Shown piece after piece: positions 1 to 7,517 of a stretch of DNA of 64,000 nucleotides. Positions within the stretch are counted from its first letter, which is position 1; every line of letters starts with the position of its first letter. The notes beneath the pieces are model-generated. The model was not told the origin of the DNA, made no database searches, and worked only from the letters and a program-made list of their open reading frames with translations. The position numbers were made by a program, and so were the translations under genes. The DNA is from Micromonospora ureilytica (GTDB taxonomy: Bacteria; Actinomycetota; Actinomycetes; Mycobacteriales; Micromonosporaceae), in the NCBI RefSeq assembly GCF_015751765.1, contig NZ_JADOTX010000001.1, positions 6,076,001 to 6,140,000 of the forward strand, given 5' to 3'.

Positions 1-1507
1 TGTTCGAGGTCAGCGCGTCCACCTGGCGGCCGTCGGCGTCCAACGCGAGGGCGTAGTGCTCGCGGTCGGGGATCCAGAAGTCGCTGTCGAACCGTCGTTT
101 GAGGTCGGCGGCCTGCCGCTCCAGCTCGTCGGCGAACTCCGGGTCGTTCCAGAACTTCCGGGCCAGCCGGGCCGCCCGGATCTTCGCGTCGTACGCGTAG
201 CCCTGCAGTTCGCAGGTGGCCCGGGGGAAGCCGGGCAGCTGACCGTCGGCGTACGAGATGGCGTCCCAGGAGTCCTTCCAGCACTGGTTCTGCAGACCGC
301 TCTCCGGGTTGCGGGTCTGGTACCAGAGGTAGCCGGTGCCGAGCAGATCACCGTAGGTGTCGATCCACTCCAACGCCGCGCGGACCTGCGGCTCCAGCTT
401 GCGGACGAGCGCGGTGTCACCGGTCCACCGCTCGTACTCGTCGATCAGGATGATGAACAGGGGCGTCGAGTCGGCCGACCCGTAGTACGGCGAGTGTGGC
501 TGCTCCTCGAAGCCGGCGGTCTCGCCGTACCGCAGCTCGTGCAGGATCTTGCCGGGTTCCTCGTCCCGGAAGTCGTCCACCCGCTGCCCCTGTAGTCCGG
601 CCAGCATCAGGATGGTCGGCGGGACCAGCTCCGGCAGGAACGGCAGCACCTGCAACGAGGTGATGATGCTGTCCCGGCCGAACAGCGTCATGAACCAGGG
701 CAGCCCCGCAGCGATCAGCCGTACGCCCAGGGCGATCGACTCGTAGCGCAGCGCGGCCAGGTCGTTCAGGCTGCGCCGGTACGCCCCGGCCAGCGGCTCG
801 CAGTCGCAGCCGAGCTTCGGCGCCCGGTCGATCAGCTCCTGCTGCTCGGCCCGGATGGCGTCCGCGCTGCGGCTGCCGCCGTACGGGAGGGTGGCCCGGA
901 TGTCCTCGCCACGGGCGCCGTAGACGACGCTGGACACGTGCAGCCGGGTGGTCCACCTGCCGTTGCGGGCTATCCGGATCCGGAAGGTCATCCCGGTGTC
1001 GTCGACCTGCGCCGGCGCTGTGGTGCTGACCACCATCTCCCGGTGGAACGCCTCCCGCCGGTAGGTCAGCCGCAGCTCGTTCTGGGCGACCGTGACTGTG
1101 GTCCGGCCCCGCTTCTGCCGAGAAAACTTGATCTCGAACAGGTCGGCGAAGTCGGCCCCGATCTCGATCCGGACGGTGCACTCGACCTCCGCGCCGAGGT
1201 GGTTCAGCACGGTCAGCTCCTCCTCGAAGCTGCCCACGATCGCCCGGCTGCGGATCACCGACACCTTGGCGTCCAGATAGTGCGTGGGTTCGCCGGGGGC
1301 GAGGAAGAACTTGGTGCGGTACGACTCGGCGTCGTCGACGGAGAGGGCGTGCAGCCGTTGGCCGTCCAGGGTGAGCACCCACGTGGACAGGAAGCGGGTG
1401 TCGAAGGAGAACAGCCCGGTGGGGAAGTCGTAGGACGGCTCGATGTCCCCACGCCGATCGCTGACCAGGAAGGTGTTGCCGTCCAGAATGCTGACGAGGT
1501 CTTTCAC
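1..1507 (-). CDS. Amylo-alpha-1,6-glucosidase / glycogen debranching family protein (3' end beyond window)
   Basis: About 502 residues are visible and the C-terminus lies outside the window. The first ~200 residues resemble the bacterial N-terminal glycogen-debranching domain (GDE_N_bis type: LVSDRRGDI, then GLFSFDTRFLS). The catalytic alpha/alpha-barrel follows, with the signature FMTLFGRDSIITSLQVLPF and later YYGSADSTPLFI. Members hydrolyse alpha-1,6 branches or related alpha-glucans in the cytoplasm. The GTG start at 1507 overlaps the stop of the upstream gene (GTGA), so the two are probably one operon with coupled translation. The exact substrate cannot be told from the sequence. Confidence 0.85.
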   Translation of the reverse strand, partial: MKDLVSILDGNTFLVSDRRGDIEPSYDFPTGLFSFDTRFLSTWVLTLDGQRLHALSVDDAESYRTKFFLAPGEPTHYLDAKVSVIRSRAIVGSFEEELTVLNHLGAEVECTVRIEIGADFADLFEIKFSRQKRGRTTVTVAQNELRLTYRREAFHREMVVSTTAPAQVDDTGMTFRIRIARNGRWTTRLHVSSVVYGARGEDIRATLPYGGSRSADAIRAEQQELIDRAPKLGCDCEPLAGAYRRSLNDLAALRYESIALGVRLIAAGLPWFMTLFGRDSIITSLQVLPFLPELVPPTILMLAGLQGQRVDDFRDEEPGKILHELRYGETAGFEEQPHSPYYGSADSTPLFIILIDEYERWTGDTALVRKLEPQVRAALEWIDTYGDLLGTGYLWYQTRNPESGLQNQCWKDSWDAISYADGQLPGFPRATCELQGYAYDAKIRAARLARKFWNDPEFADELERQAADLKRRFDSDFWIPDREHYALALDADGRQVDALTSN

Positions 1508-1884
1508 CCGAGTCGCCCGGCTGCTCGGCGGGCCGTTTCGCGGGGGTCGCGGGTACCGGGCGGGTCCGGAAAGAACCGGCGGAAGGCGAGGAAGAGCACC
1601 ACGTTCCCGCTGAACGTGCTCTCGTTGCGCAGCACCGCCGCGACCCCCTGGGCCTCGCCGGTGATCAGTCGGTCGAAGAGGGCGGCGCTGCTGTACCAGA
1701 TGGCGTCGGCCGGGCCACGCCCGCGGCTGACCTGGACGAACCCGGGCCGCATCCGGACCAGCCAGTGTTCGGTCCGGTGGTCGTCGCCGAGGTCGATCTG
1801 AAGGGTGCCGTCGGCCAGGCCGCCAAGGACGTCGGGGGCGCGCGACGGCAGTGCTTCGAAGAACCTCTCCGCCGCCTCGGTCAC
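1504..1884 (-). CDS. SCP2 sterol-binding-like domain protein
   Basis: A 126-aa single-domain protein. It reads as an SCP2-like lipid-binding fold: TLQIDLGDDHRTEHWLVRM, then FVQVSRGRGPADAIWYSSA, and GEAQGVAAVLRNESTFSGN, the usual gly-rich middle of such domains. The reading frame stays open upstream to 2022, but the GTG at 1884 (VTEAAERFF) fits the family length and avoids the neighbouring DsrE gene. Its stop overlaps the GTG of the debranching gene. Ligand and role are unknown; a cofactor or lipid-carrier role is only inferred from the fold. Confidence 0.65.
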   Translation of the reverse strand: MTEAAERFFEALPSRAPDVLGGLADGTLQIDLGDDHRTEHWLVRMRPGFVQVSRGRGPADAIWYSSAALFDRLITGEAQGVAAVLRNESTFSGNVVLFLAFRRFFPDPPGTRDPRETARRAAGRLG

Positions 1885-1963
1885 ATCCGAATCGTAGGCA
1901 GCCGTCCGAGATGTCGGGTCGGTATCGGCACTCCGCTCGTATCGACCCACCGCCGCCGTGCGG

Positions 1964-2326
1964 TCAGTAGACGAGTGCCTGCGCGCCCTCGGCCAACGCC
2001 TCCTCGACGAAGACCGCGGCACCGGCGATCCGGACCCCGGGGAGTACGTCGTCCGGGCCGATCTCCCGGCGGGCCGCGCACTGCGTGCAGGCGGTCACCC
2101 GGCCGCTGGTCAGGATGACGTGCAACAACTCGGCCAACGGGGCGGAGTGCGGCAGGTCGAACTGCTGGGCGCGACCGGGCAACGCGAACCAGGTCGACTC
2201 ACCGGTCAGCCAGAGCGAGACGTCCACCCCGGCCGCCACCGCCGTCGCGGCGACGGTGAATGCCTGCGCGCACCGCTCCGGGGCGTCCGCCCCAGCGGTG
2301 GCCTTGACGACGAGAGTGCGGGCCAT
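1964..2326 (-). CDS. DsrE family protein
   Basis: A 120-aa DsrE/DsrF-like protein starting MARTLVVKATAGAD. Family members are small sulfur-relay or oligomeric proteins. The ITACTQCAARR-type stretch here (TACTQCAARREIG) carries two cysteines at the position where DsrE proteins have their reactive cysteine. An ATG at 2338 is in frame, but a -10 hexamer TATGCT at 2339-2334 lies exactly 7 nt from the ATG at 2326, so the later start on a leaderless mRNA is preferred. It is transcribed divergently from the small membrane peptide gene at 2351. Confidence 0.75.
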   Translation of the reverse strand: MARTLVVKATAGADAPERCAQAFTVAATAVAAGVDVSLWLTGESTWFALPGRAQQFDLPHSAPLAELLHVILTSGRVTACTQCAARREIGPDDVLPGVRIAGAAVFVEEALAEGAQALVY

Positions 2327-2333
2327 GTGGCCC

Positions 2334-2343
2334 AGCATAGGAT
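2334..2343. promoter_or_regulatory. Overlapping divergent -10 elements (bidirectional promoter)
   Basis: On the minus strand TATGCT occupies 2339-2334 and is followed by 7 nt and the ATG at 2326. On the plus strand TAGGAT occupies 2338-2343 and is followed by 7 nt and the ATG at 2351. The two -10 hexamers share base pairs, so the DsrE gene and the small membrane peptide gene would fire from one AT-rich core in opposite directions. Both mRNAs would be leaderless. This is pattern-based and not measured. Confidence 0.6.
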
Positions 2344-2350
2344 GGCCGGG

Positions 2351-2455
2351 ATGGTTACCGAGATCGGGTTTGTCAGCCTGCTGGTCGCTGGCCTGGGCGG
2401 GCTCGCCGGTGGCCTGGTCTACCTTGCCGTACGCATTTCGAGAGGACGCTGGTGA
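2351..2455 (+). CDS. Small single-span membrane peptide (34 aa)
   Basis: The peptide starts MVTEIGFVSLLVAG, has one hydrophobic helix of about 22 residues rich in Gly/Leu/Val, and ends with a basic tail RISRGRW, so the C-terminus is probably cytoplasmic. The start is chosen because a TAGGAT -10 hexamer ends 7 nt upstream. An ATG at 2342 is also in frame. Its TGA overlaps the GTG of the repeat ORF at 2452, which in turn overlaps the nitrobindin gene, giving a tight three-ORF mini-operon. Function is unknown. Confidence 0.55.
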   Translation: MVTEIGFVSLLVAGLGGLAGGLVYLAVRISRGRW

Positions 2456-2514
2456 GCGCGAGGAGTGAGCCGGGCCTGCGAGCCCCGCAGTCGCGAACGA
2501 AGGTGTCAGAGTGA
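2452..2514 (+). repeat. 63-nt intercistronic repeat, copy A, encoding a coupled 20-codon ORF
   Basis: The element opens with GTG at 2452 overlapping the upstream TGA (2453-2455). It reads 20 sense codons (MSARSEPGLRAPQSRTKVSE) and closes with TGA at 2512-2514 overlapping the GTG start (2511) of the nitrobindin gene. A GAAGG Shine-Dalgarno lies 7 nt before that start. Copy C at 57707-57769 has the same length, both overlaps and nearly the same peptide; a degenerate copy B lies at 56186-56230. Whether the peptide is made or matters is unknown. The architecture suggests a portable translational linker. Confidence 0.7.
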
Positions 2515-3098
2515 GCGAGAACCCGCTGCAGCCACCGTGGCTGAACGCGCCGCCGGTCGAGGAGTACCCGTTCGAGGAGAGTCACGACCTGCGGGTCGGG
2601 CCGAAGCTGCACCCCGCGCTGGATGCCCTGCTGCCGTACATCGGTCTGTGGCGTGGTCGGGGCAAGGGCGGTTTCCCCACCATCGAGGATTTCGACTACG
2701 CGCAGGAGATCCGGATCAGCCACGACGGCCGACCGTTCCTGCACTACGAGTCGCGTGCCTGGATCCTCGACGAGCAGAGCAAGCCGGTCCGTCCGGCCGG
2801 TCGCGAGGTCGGCTGGTGGCGGCCGGTGCTGGTGGACGGGCGGGCGACCGACGAGCTGGAGGCGCTGCTGACCACCCCGACCGGGGTGATGGAGCTGCAC
2901 CTGGGCAAGCGCACCGGCACGCAGCTCGAGTTCGCCACCGACGCGGTGATCCGGACTCCGACCGCCAAGGACGTCACCGGCGGGCACCGGCTCTTCGGCA
3001 TCGTCGAGGGTGCGCTGCTCTACGCCCAGGAGATGGCCGCCATGGGGCACGGGCTCAGCCCGCACCTCTCGGCCCGACTCGTCCGGGTCGGCGGCTGA
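2511..3098 (+). CDS. Nitrobindin-like heme-binding beta-barrel (FABP family, DUF1794)
   Basis: A 195-aa nitrobindin/THAP4-type beta-barrel. The hallmark GxWxGxG appears as GLWRGRGKGGFP near residue 45, and a late histidine region MGHGLSPHLSARL supplies the candidate heme-iron ligand near residue 180. The family binds ferric heme b and isomerises peroxynitrite to nitrate. The GTG start at 2511 is coupled to the preceding 20-codon ORF. Length is normal for actinobacterial members, which often carry a proline-rich N-terminal stretch as here (PLQPPWLNAPP). Confidence 0.85.
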   Translation: MSENPLQPPWLNAPPVEEYPFEESHDLRVGPKLHPALDALLPYIGLWRGRGKGGFPTIEDFDYAQEIRISHDGRPFLHYESRAWILDEQSKPVRPAGREVGWWRPVLVDGRATDELEALLTTPTGVMELHLGKRTGTQLEFATDAVIRTPTAKDVTGGHRLFGIVEGALLYAQEMAAMGHGLSPHLSARLVRVGG

Positions 3099-3119
3099 CC
3101 TCCACGGGTCGGCGGTCGT

Positions 3120-3998
3120 CTAGACGGGGAAACCCAGCAGGGCCTGTAGGGCGGGGGTGCGCGGGCAGTGAGCCCGACGTACCCCGTCCAGGGTGTGGAC
3201 CTCGGCGGCTCCGCGCAGGGACGAGGTGAACCACACGCCGTCCGCCGCGTGCAGCTCGGCGGTGGTGACCATCCGCTCGGCGGCGTTCAGGCCCAGCTCG
3301 GTCGCGTGGGCGAGCAGCCACGCCGCGGTGGTGCCGCCGAGGATGCCGGTGGTGGCCGCCGGCACCGTGCAGAGCGTGTCGCCGGTGAGCCACACCACAT
3401 TGGCGGTGGGGCCCTCCAGCGCGTACCCGTCGGAGGAGATCCAGAGCACGTCGTCCACGCCGGCCCGGCGAGCCCAGCGGCGGGCGGCGCTGCTGACCGC
3501 GTACGACGTCGACTTGATGCCGGCCGGCAGCCAGGTCAGCTCGCTCCGGGCGGCGGCGGGCAGCCCCAGCGGCAGGGTGGCCACAGTGATTCCGTCCCGC
3601 CGGGAGGCCCGGGAGGACGCCGGCACCTCGGCCAGCGTGGCGTAGACAGTGGGCGGGCCGCCGGCCTCCGGGCCTCGGGTGCAGACCAACCGAAGTGCGC
3701 CTTCCACAGGCGCTGGCCAGCCTGTTCGCACCTCGTCCAGCAGGTCGATCAGGGCGGCGGTGGGGGGTAGGGCCAGCTCGACGGCGCTGGCCGCCGTGGC
3801 CAGGCGGGCCAGGTGTTCGTCGCGTAGCCACGGCTGGCCGTTCCGCAGGTGCATGGTTTCGAAGAGGCCGTCGCCGTGCAGCACCCCGAGGTCGTCACCG
3901 CGGAGCACCGGGTCGCCGGGCGGCACCGGGCCGCGTCCCAGGACGGCGATCCGCGCGGTTGGGTCGGCCGCGTTCTTCCCGACGGACGACCTCACCAT
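3120..3998 (-). CDS. pabC: Class IV PLP aminotransferase, probable aminodeoxychorismate lyase
   Basis: A 292-aa branched-chain aminotransferase fold. GDGLFETMHLRNGQPW near the N-terminus is typical, the PLP lysine is in LPAGIKSTSYAVSSAAR, and YALEGPTANVVW gives the conserved glutamate/asparagine. PabC releases pyruvate from 4-amino-4-deoxychorismate to give p-aminobenzoate for folate. The neighbouring folate-binding YgfZ gene fits this loosely. A minus-strand TACGCT (4012-4007) lies 8 nt before the ATG at 3998. D-amino-acid or branched-chain transaminase activity cannot be excluded. Confidence 0.7.
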   Translation of the reverse strand: MVRSSVGKNAADPTARIAVLGRGPVPPGDPVLRGDDLGVLHGDGLFETMHLRNGQPWLRDEHLARLATAASAVELALPPTAALIDLLDEVRTGWPAPVEGALRLVCTRGPEAGGPPTVYATLAEVPASSRASRRDGITVATLPLGLPAAARSELTWLPAGIKSTSYAVSSAARRWARRAGVDDVLWISSDGYALEGPTANVVWLTGDTLCTVPAATTGILGGTTAAWLLAHATELGLNAAERMVTTAELHAADGVWFTSSLRGAAEVHTLDGVRRAHCPRTPALQALLGFPV

Positions 3999-4067
3999 GA
4001 CCGTCGAGCGTAGCGGTGATCGATCGCGGTGCGGGGAACAGCCTGGTGGCCGAACTATGATCGGAGC

Positions 4068-4496
4068 GTGTCCGAATCCTCCCTCGCGGAAATGCTGCGG
4101 GCCCGTGGGCTGCGGCTGACGGCCCAGCGGCAGCTCGTCCTCCAGGCGGTGCTCGATCTGGGCCACGCCACACCGGAGCAGGTGCACACCGCGGTCCGGG
4201 AGGTAGCCGCCGGCGTCAACATCACCACCATCTACCGCACGCTGGAGCTGCTGGAACGGCTCGGTCTGGTCACCCACACGCACCTGTCGCACGGCTCACC
4301 GACCTATCACGCCGCCGGTGAACACCAACACGTCCACCTGGTCTGCCGGGAGTGTGGCGCGATCGACGAGATCGATCCGGAGCTGCTCCGCCCTCTCGCC
4401 GACCAGTTGGCCGCGCAGCGCGGGTTCCGGGTGGACATCGGGCACGTATCACTCTTCGGCGTCTGCGCACGCTGCGAGAACGGGGACGAAAAATGA
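4068..4496 (+). CDS. Fur family transcriptional regulator
   Basis: A 142-aa Fur/Zur/PerR-type repressor. Winged helix: LRARGLRLTAQRQLVLQAVL and ITTIYRTLELLERLGLV. Metal sites: HQHVHLVCRECG plus C-terminal CARC, making a two-CxxC structural zinc site. The GTG at 4068 is supported by TATGAT at 4056-4061 ending 6 nt upstream, which implies a leaderless mRNA. Its stop overlaps the ATG of the ygfZ gene (ATGA at 4493-4496). The metal or stress signal cannot be assigned from sequence alone. Confidence 0.85.
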   Translation: MSESSLAEMLRARGLRLTAQRQLVLQAVLDLGHATPEQVHTAVREVAAGVNITTIYRTLELLERLGLVTHTHLSHGSPTYHAAGEHQHVHLVCRECGAIDEIDPELLRPLADQLAAQRGFRVDIGHVSLFGVCARCENGDEK

Positions 4497-5605
4497 TCGA
4501 CATCGCGGGTGCGGTGGCCGTCGAGGGCATCGACGAGGCCAGCCGTGACCAGCCGGATCCGGCGCACGTCGCGGCCGGCGTACGGGGGGTGGCCGCGCAC
4601 TACGGCGACCCGCTGCGCGAGCAGCGCACCCTCGACACCGCTGTTGGTCTGGTCGACCGGTCGCACCGCGGGGTTATCGCGGTGGCCGGGGAGGAACGGG
4701 CCAGCTGGCTGCACACTGTCACCTCGCAGCACCTGACCACGCTCTCCGCGGGTGAGGGCACCGAGTTGCTGGTGCTGTCGCCGCACGGTCACATCGAGCA
4801 GCACGCCATGGTCGCCGAGGACGGCGAGACCACCTGGCTGGACACCGAGCCCGGTGCCACCCAGGGCCTGCTGACCTACCTGGAGAAGATGCGGTTCTTC
4901 AGCAAGGTCGAACCACGCGACGCGACGGCCGATCGCGCGCTGTTGTCGCTCGTCGGGCCGGCGGCCATGGAGGCGCTCGGCACGCTCGGCGTGACCGGGC
5001 TCGCCGCACCGGACGTGGTCGCGGTGCCGGGTCCGAAGTTCCCACACGGTGCCGTGCCACTCCGGGCGAGCGCGCGGTACGACGTACGGCCGCTGCCGAT
5101 CGGCGGCTGGGCCCGACGTGGTCCGCTCGGGGTGGACCTGCTGGTGCCCCGGTCGGCGATGGACCAGGTGGTGGCGGAGCTGCGCGGCGCCGGCGTGCCG
5201 GTCGCGGGGCTGTGGGCGTACGAGGCGATCCGGGTGGCCGCCCGGCAACCCCGGGTGGGGGTGGACACCGACCACCGGACCATTCCGGCCGAGGTCGACC
5301 TGATCGCTCCGGCGGTGCATCTGGACAAGGGTTGCTACCGGGGGCAGGAGACGGTCGCGCGGGTGCACAACATGGGCCGGCCGCCGCGTCGCCTCGTACT
5401 GCTGCATCTGGACGGGGTGACCACCGATCACCCGCCGGTGGCCGGTACGCCGGTGACCCTCGACGGCCGGGCGGTGGGTTTCGTCGGCACCGCAGTGCTG
5501 CACCACGAGCTGGGCCAGGTCGCCCTCGCTGTGCTGAAGCGGAACGTCCCGGACGATGCCGCGTTGCTGATCGGCGAGACCGCGGCGGCGATCGACCCGT
5601 CCTGA
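4493..5605 (+). CDS. ygfZ: Folate-binding protein YgfZ family (Fe-S assembly/repair)
   Basis: A 370-aa GcvT-like protein with the YgfZ signature KGCYRGQETVAR around residue 280, which holds the functional cysteine. YgfZ proteins bind tetrahydrofolate and support assembly or repair of Fe-S enzymes. The ATG overlaps the Fur gene stop. Coupling to a Fur-type regulator suggests control by metal or oxidative stress, which is an inference. The true aminomethyltransferase GcvT lacks this cysteine motif, which argues against that alternative. Confidence 0.88.
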   Translation: MIDIAGAVAVEGIDEASRDQPDPAHVAAGVRGVAAHYGDPLREQRTLDTAVGLVDRSHRGVIAVAGEERASWLHTVTSQHLTTLSAGEGTELLVLSPHGHIEQHAMVAEDGETTWLDTEPGATQGLLTYLEKMRFFSKVEPRDATADRALLSLVGPAAMEALGTLGVTGLAAPDVVAVPGPKFPHGAVPLRASARYDVRPLPIGGWARRGPLGVDLLVPRSAMDQVVAELRGAGVPVAGLWAYEAIRVAARQPRVGVDTDHRTIPAEVDLIAPAVHLDKGCYRGQETVARVHNMGRPPRRLVLLHLDGVTTDHPPVAGTPVTLDGRAVGFVGTAVLHHELGQVALAVLKRNVPDDAALLIGETAAAIDPS

Positions 5606-5628
5606 GCGGGCCGTCTAGGATCGCCGGC

Positions 5629-6456
5629 ATGACGACAGGGACGTTGATCACGGTGGCCCCGACCGGCGCTGAGTCGGCCAAGGCGGAGGTGCCGGCGCTG
5701 CCGGTGACCCTCGACGAGTTGCTGCTCACCGCCAAGGAGTGCGAGGCGCTCGGCGCCGCCGTGATCCACGTCCACATCCGCGACGACGAGGCCCGGCCGA
5801 CGCTCGACCCGGTGCGTCTGGCCGACACGGTGGCGGCGCTGCGGGAGAGCACCGACCTGATCGTGCAGCTCTCCTCGGGCGGTGCGGTGACCGACCCGGA
5901 GGCCGCCCGGCTCGCCGTGCTCGACGCCCGTCCGGACATGGCCTCCTGCACCATGGGCACTGTCAACTTCGGCGACGACGTGTTCCTCAACCGCTGGGAG
6001 TTCATCGTCGACCTGCACACCCGGATGCAGGAACGCGGGATCGTGCCGGAGTACGAGATCTTCGACCTCGGCCACCTGACCGCGTTGCAGCGGTTGCTCG
6101 GCAAGTACGGGCTGCCGGCCGGCGGGCACGTGCACGTCGACTTCGTGATGGGAGTGCCGGGCGGGATGCCGGGCACCACCGAGACCCTGGTCGCGGCCCA
6201 CCGGATGCTGCGGGACCTGCCAGAGGGCACCACCTTCTCGGCCACCGGTGTCGGCCGGAGCACCATCCCGGTGCTGTTGGCCTCGCTGTCGACCGGCGGC
6301 CACCTGCGGGTCGGCATGGAGGACACAGTGACGTACGCGAAGGGCCGCCCGGTGGAGTCCAACATGCAGTTGGTCGCCCGCGCGGTGGGTTTCGCCCAGC
6401 TCGCGCAGCGCCCGCCGCTGACCACCACCGAGGCCCGCTCGCTGCTCGGGCTGTAA
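5629..6456 (+). CDS. BKACE family (DUF849) beta-keto acid cleavage enzyme
   Basis: A 275-aa TIM-barrel protein of the 3-keto-5-aminohexanoate cleavage family. The metal-binding segment AAVIHVHIRDDEARPTL is visible, then SCTMGTVNFG and HVHVDFVMGVPGGMPGT. BKACE enzymes condense a beta-keto acid with acetyl-CoA to give acetoacetate and a CoA ester; substrates vary widely. TAGGAT at 5616-5621 sits 7 nt upstream of the ATG, so a leaderless mRNA is likely. No lysine-fermentation genes are nearby, so the substrate is open. Confidence 0.8.
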   Translation: MTTGTLITVAPTGAESAKAEVPALPVTLDELLLTAKECEALGAAVIHVHIRDDEARPTLDPVRLADTVAALRESTDLIVQLSSGGAVTDPEAARLAVLDARPDMASCTMGTVNFGDDVFLNRWEFIVDLHTRMQERGIVPEYEIFDLGHLTALQRLLGKYGLPAGGHVHVDFVMGVPGGMPGTTETLVAAHRMLRDLPEGTTFSATGVGRSTIPVLLASLSTGGHLRVGMEDTVTYAKGRPVESNMQLVARAVGFAQLAQRPPLTTTEARSLLGL

Positions 6457-6550
6457 GGCCCTGTCTGTCCCGCGCCCCTGTCACCCGGGCGGTGGACCTC
6501 CTGGTCACCCCGCCGCCGGGCACCCCCGGACCGTCGGTACCGTCCAGCGC

Positions 6551-7510
6551 GTGACGAAGACGTACGAGGGCGGCGCGCCGCTCGCCGAGGTGGTCCGGTC
6601 CGGGTTCGTGGAGGGTGCGCACCGCGGCTCGGTGGTGGTGCTGGACGCCGCCGGTGTGGCGGTGGCGTCCGCCGGCGACGTGTCCTCGCCGATCTTCCCT
6701 CGCTCGGCCAGCAAGCCGATGCAGGCCATCGGGATGCTCCGGGCCGGCCTGACCCTGACCGACCCGGCCGACGTGGCACTGGTCTCGGCGAGCCACGCGG
6801 GCGAGGAATTCCATCTGGCCCGGGTCGGTGCCCTGCTGGAGCGCGCCGGGCTGGACGCGTCGGCGCTGCACTGCCCGCCCGACCTGCCGGTGGGCGCCGC
6901 GGCCCGGGAGGCGCTGCTTCGCGCCGGTGGCGGCCCGAGCAGGGTGCAGATGAACTGCTCCGGCAAGCACAGCGGGATGCTGCTGACCTGCGAGGCCGCC
7001 GGTTGGCCGCTCGACGGCTACTGGCGGCCGGAGCACCCGCTACAGCAGCGGTTGCGGGCCGCCATCGAGGAGTTCACCGGCGAGCAGGCGGCGGCGGTGG
7101 GTGTCGACGGCTGTGGTGCCCCGGTGCTCGCGGTGTCGCTGACCGGCCTGGCCGGGGCGTACCTCCGACTGGTCGACGCCGAGCCCGGCTCGGTGCCGCG
7201 CACGGTGGCCGACGCGATGCGGGCCCACCCGGAGATCGTGGGTGGCACCCAGGCCGACGACACCCGGCTGATGCGGGGTGTCCCGGGGCTGCTGGCCAAG
7301 GTCGGCGCCGAGGGCGTGATCGCCGTGGCGCTGCCGGGCGTCGGCGCCGTCGCACTGAAGATCGACGACGGCGCCGACCGGGCCCGGATGCCGGTGCTGG
7401 TCTCCGCGCTGCGCCGGCTCGGCGTGGAGGCCCCGGTGCTGACCGAGTACGCGGAGGTGCCGCTCTTCGGCGGCGGGGTCCCGGTCGGGGCGGTCCGCCC
7501 GCTCTGGTGA
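6551..7510 (+). CDS. Asparaginase (Rhizobium etli AnsA/ReAII-type)
   Basis: A 319-aa protein matching the rhizobial-type asparaginase family (PF06089-like): PRSASKPMQAIG, SASHAGEEFH, MNCSGKHSGMLLTCEA and VDGCGAPV are all family blocks. The Ser-Gly-Lys-His motif carries the catalytic serine and lysine. It would hydrolyse L-asparagine to aspartate and ammonia in the cytoplasm. The GTG start has TACCGT at 6538-6543, 7 nt upstream. There is no signal peptide. Confidence 0.85.
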   Translation: MTKTYEGGAPLAEVVRSGFVEGAHRGSVVVLDAAGVAVASAGDVSSPIFPRSASKPMQAIGMLRAGLTLTDPADVALVSASHAGEEFHLARVGALLERAGLDASALHCPPDLPVGAAAREALLRAGGGPSRVQMNCSGKHSGMLLTCEAAGWPLDGYWRPEHPLQQRLRAAIEEFTGEQAAAVGVDGCGAPVLAVSLTGLAGAYLRLVDAEPGSVPRTVADAMRAHPEIVGGTQADDTRLMRGVPGLLAKVGAEGVIAVALPGVGAVALKIDDGADRARMPVLVSALRRLGVEAPVLTEYAEVPLFGGGVPVGAVRPLW

Positions 7511-7517
7511 CTGCGCT

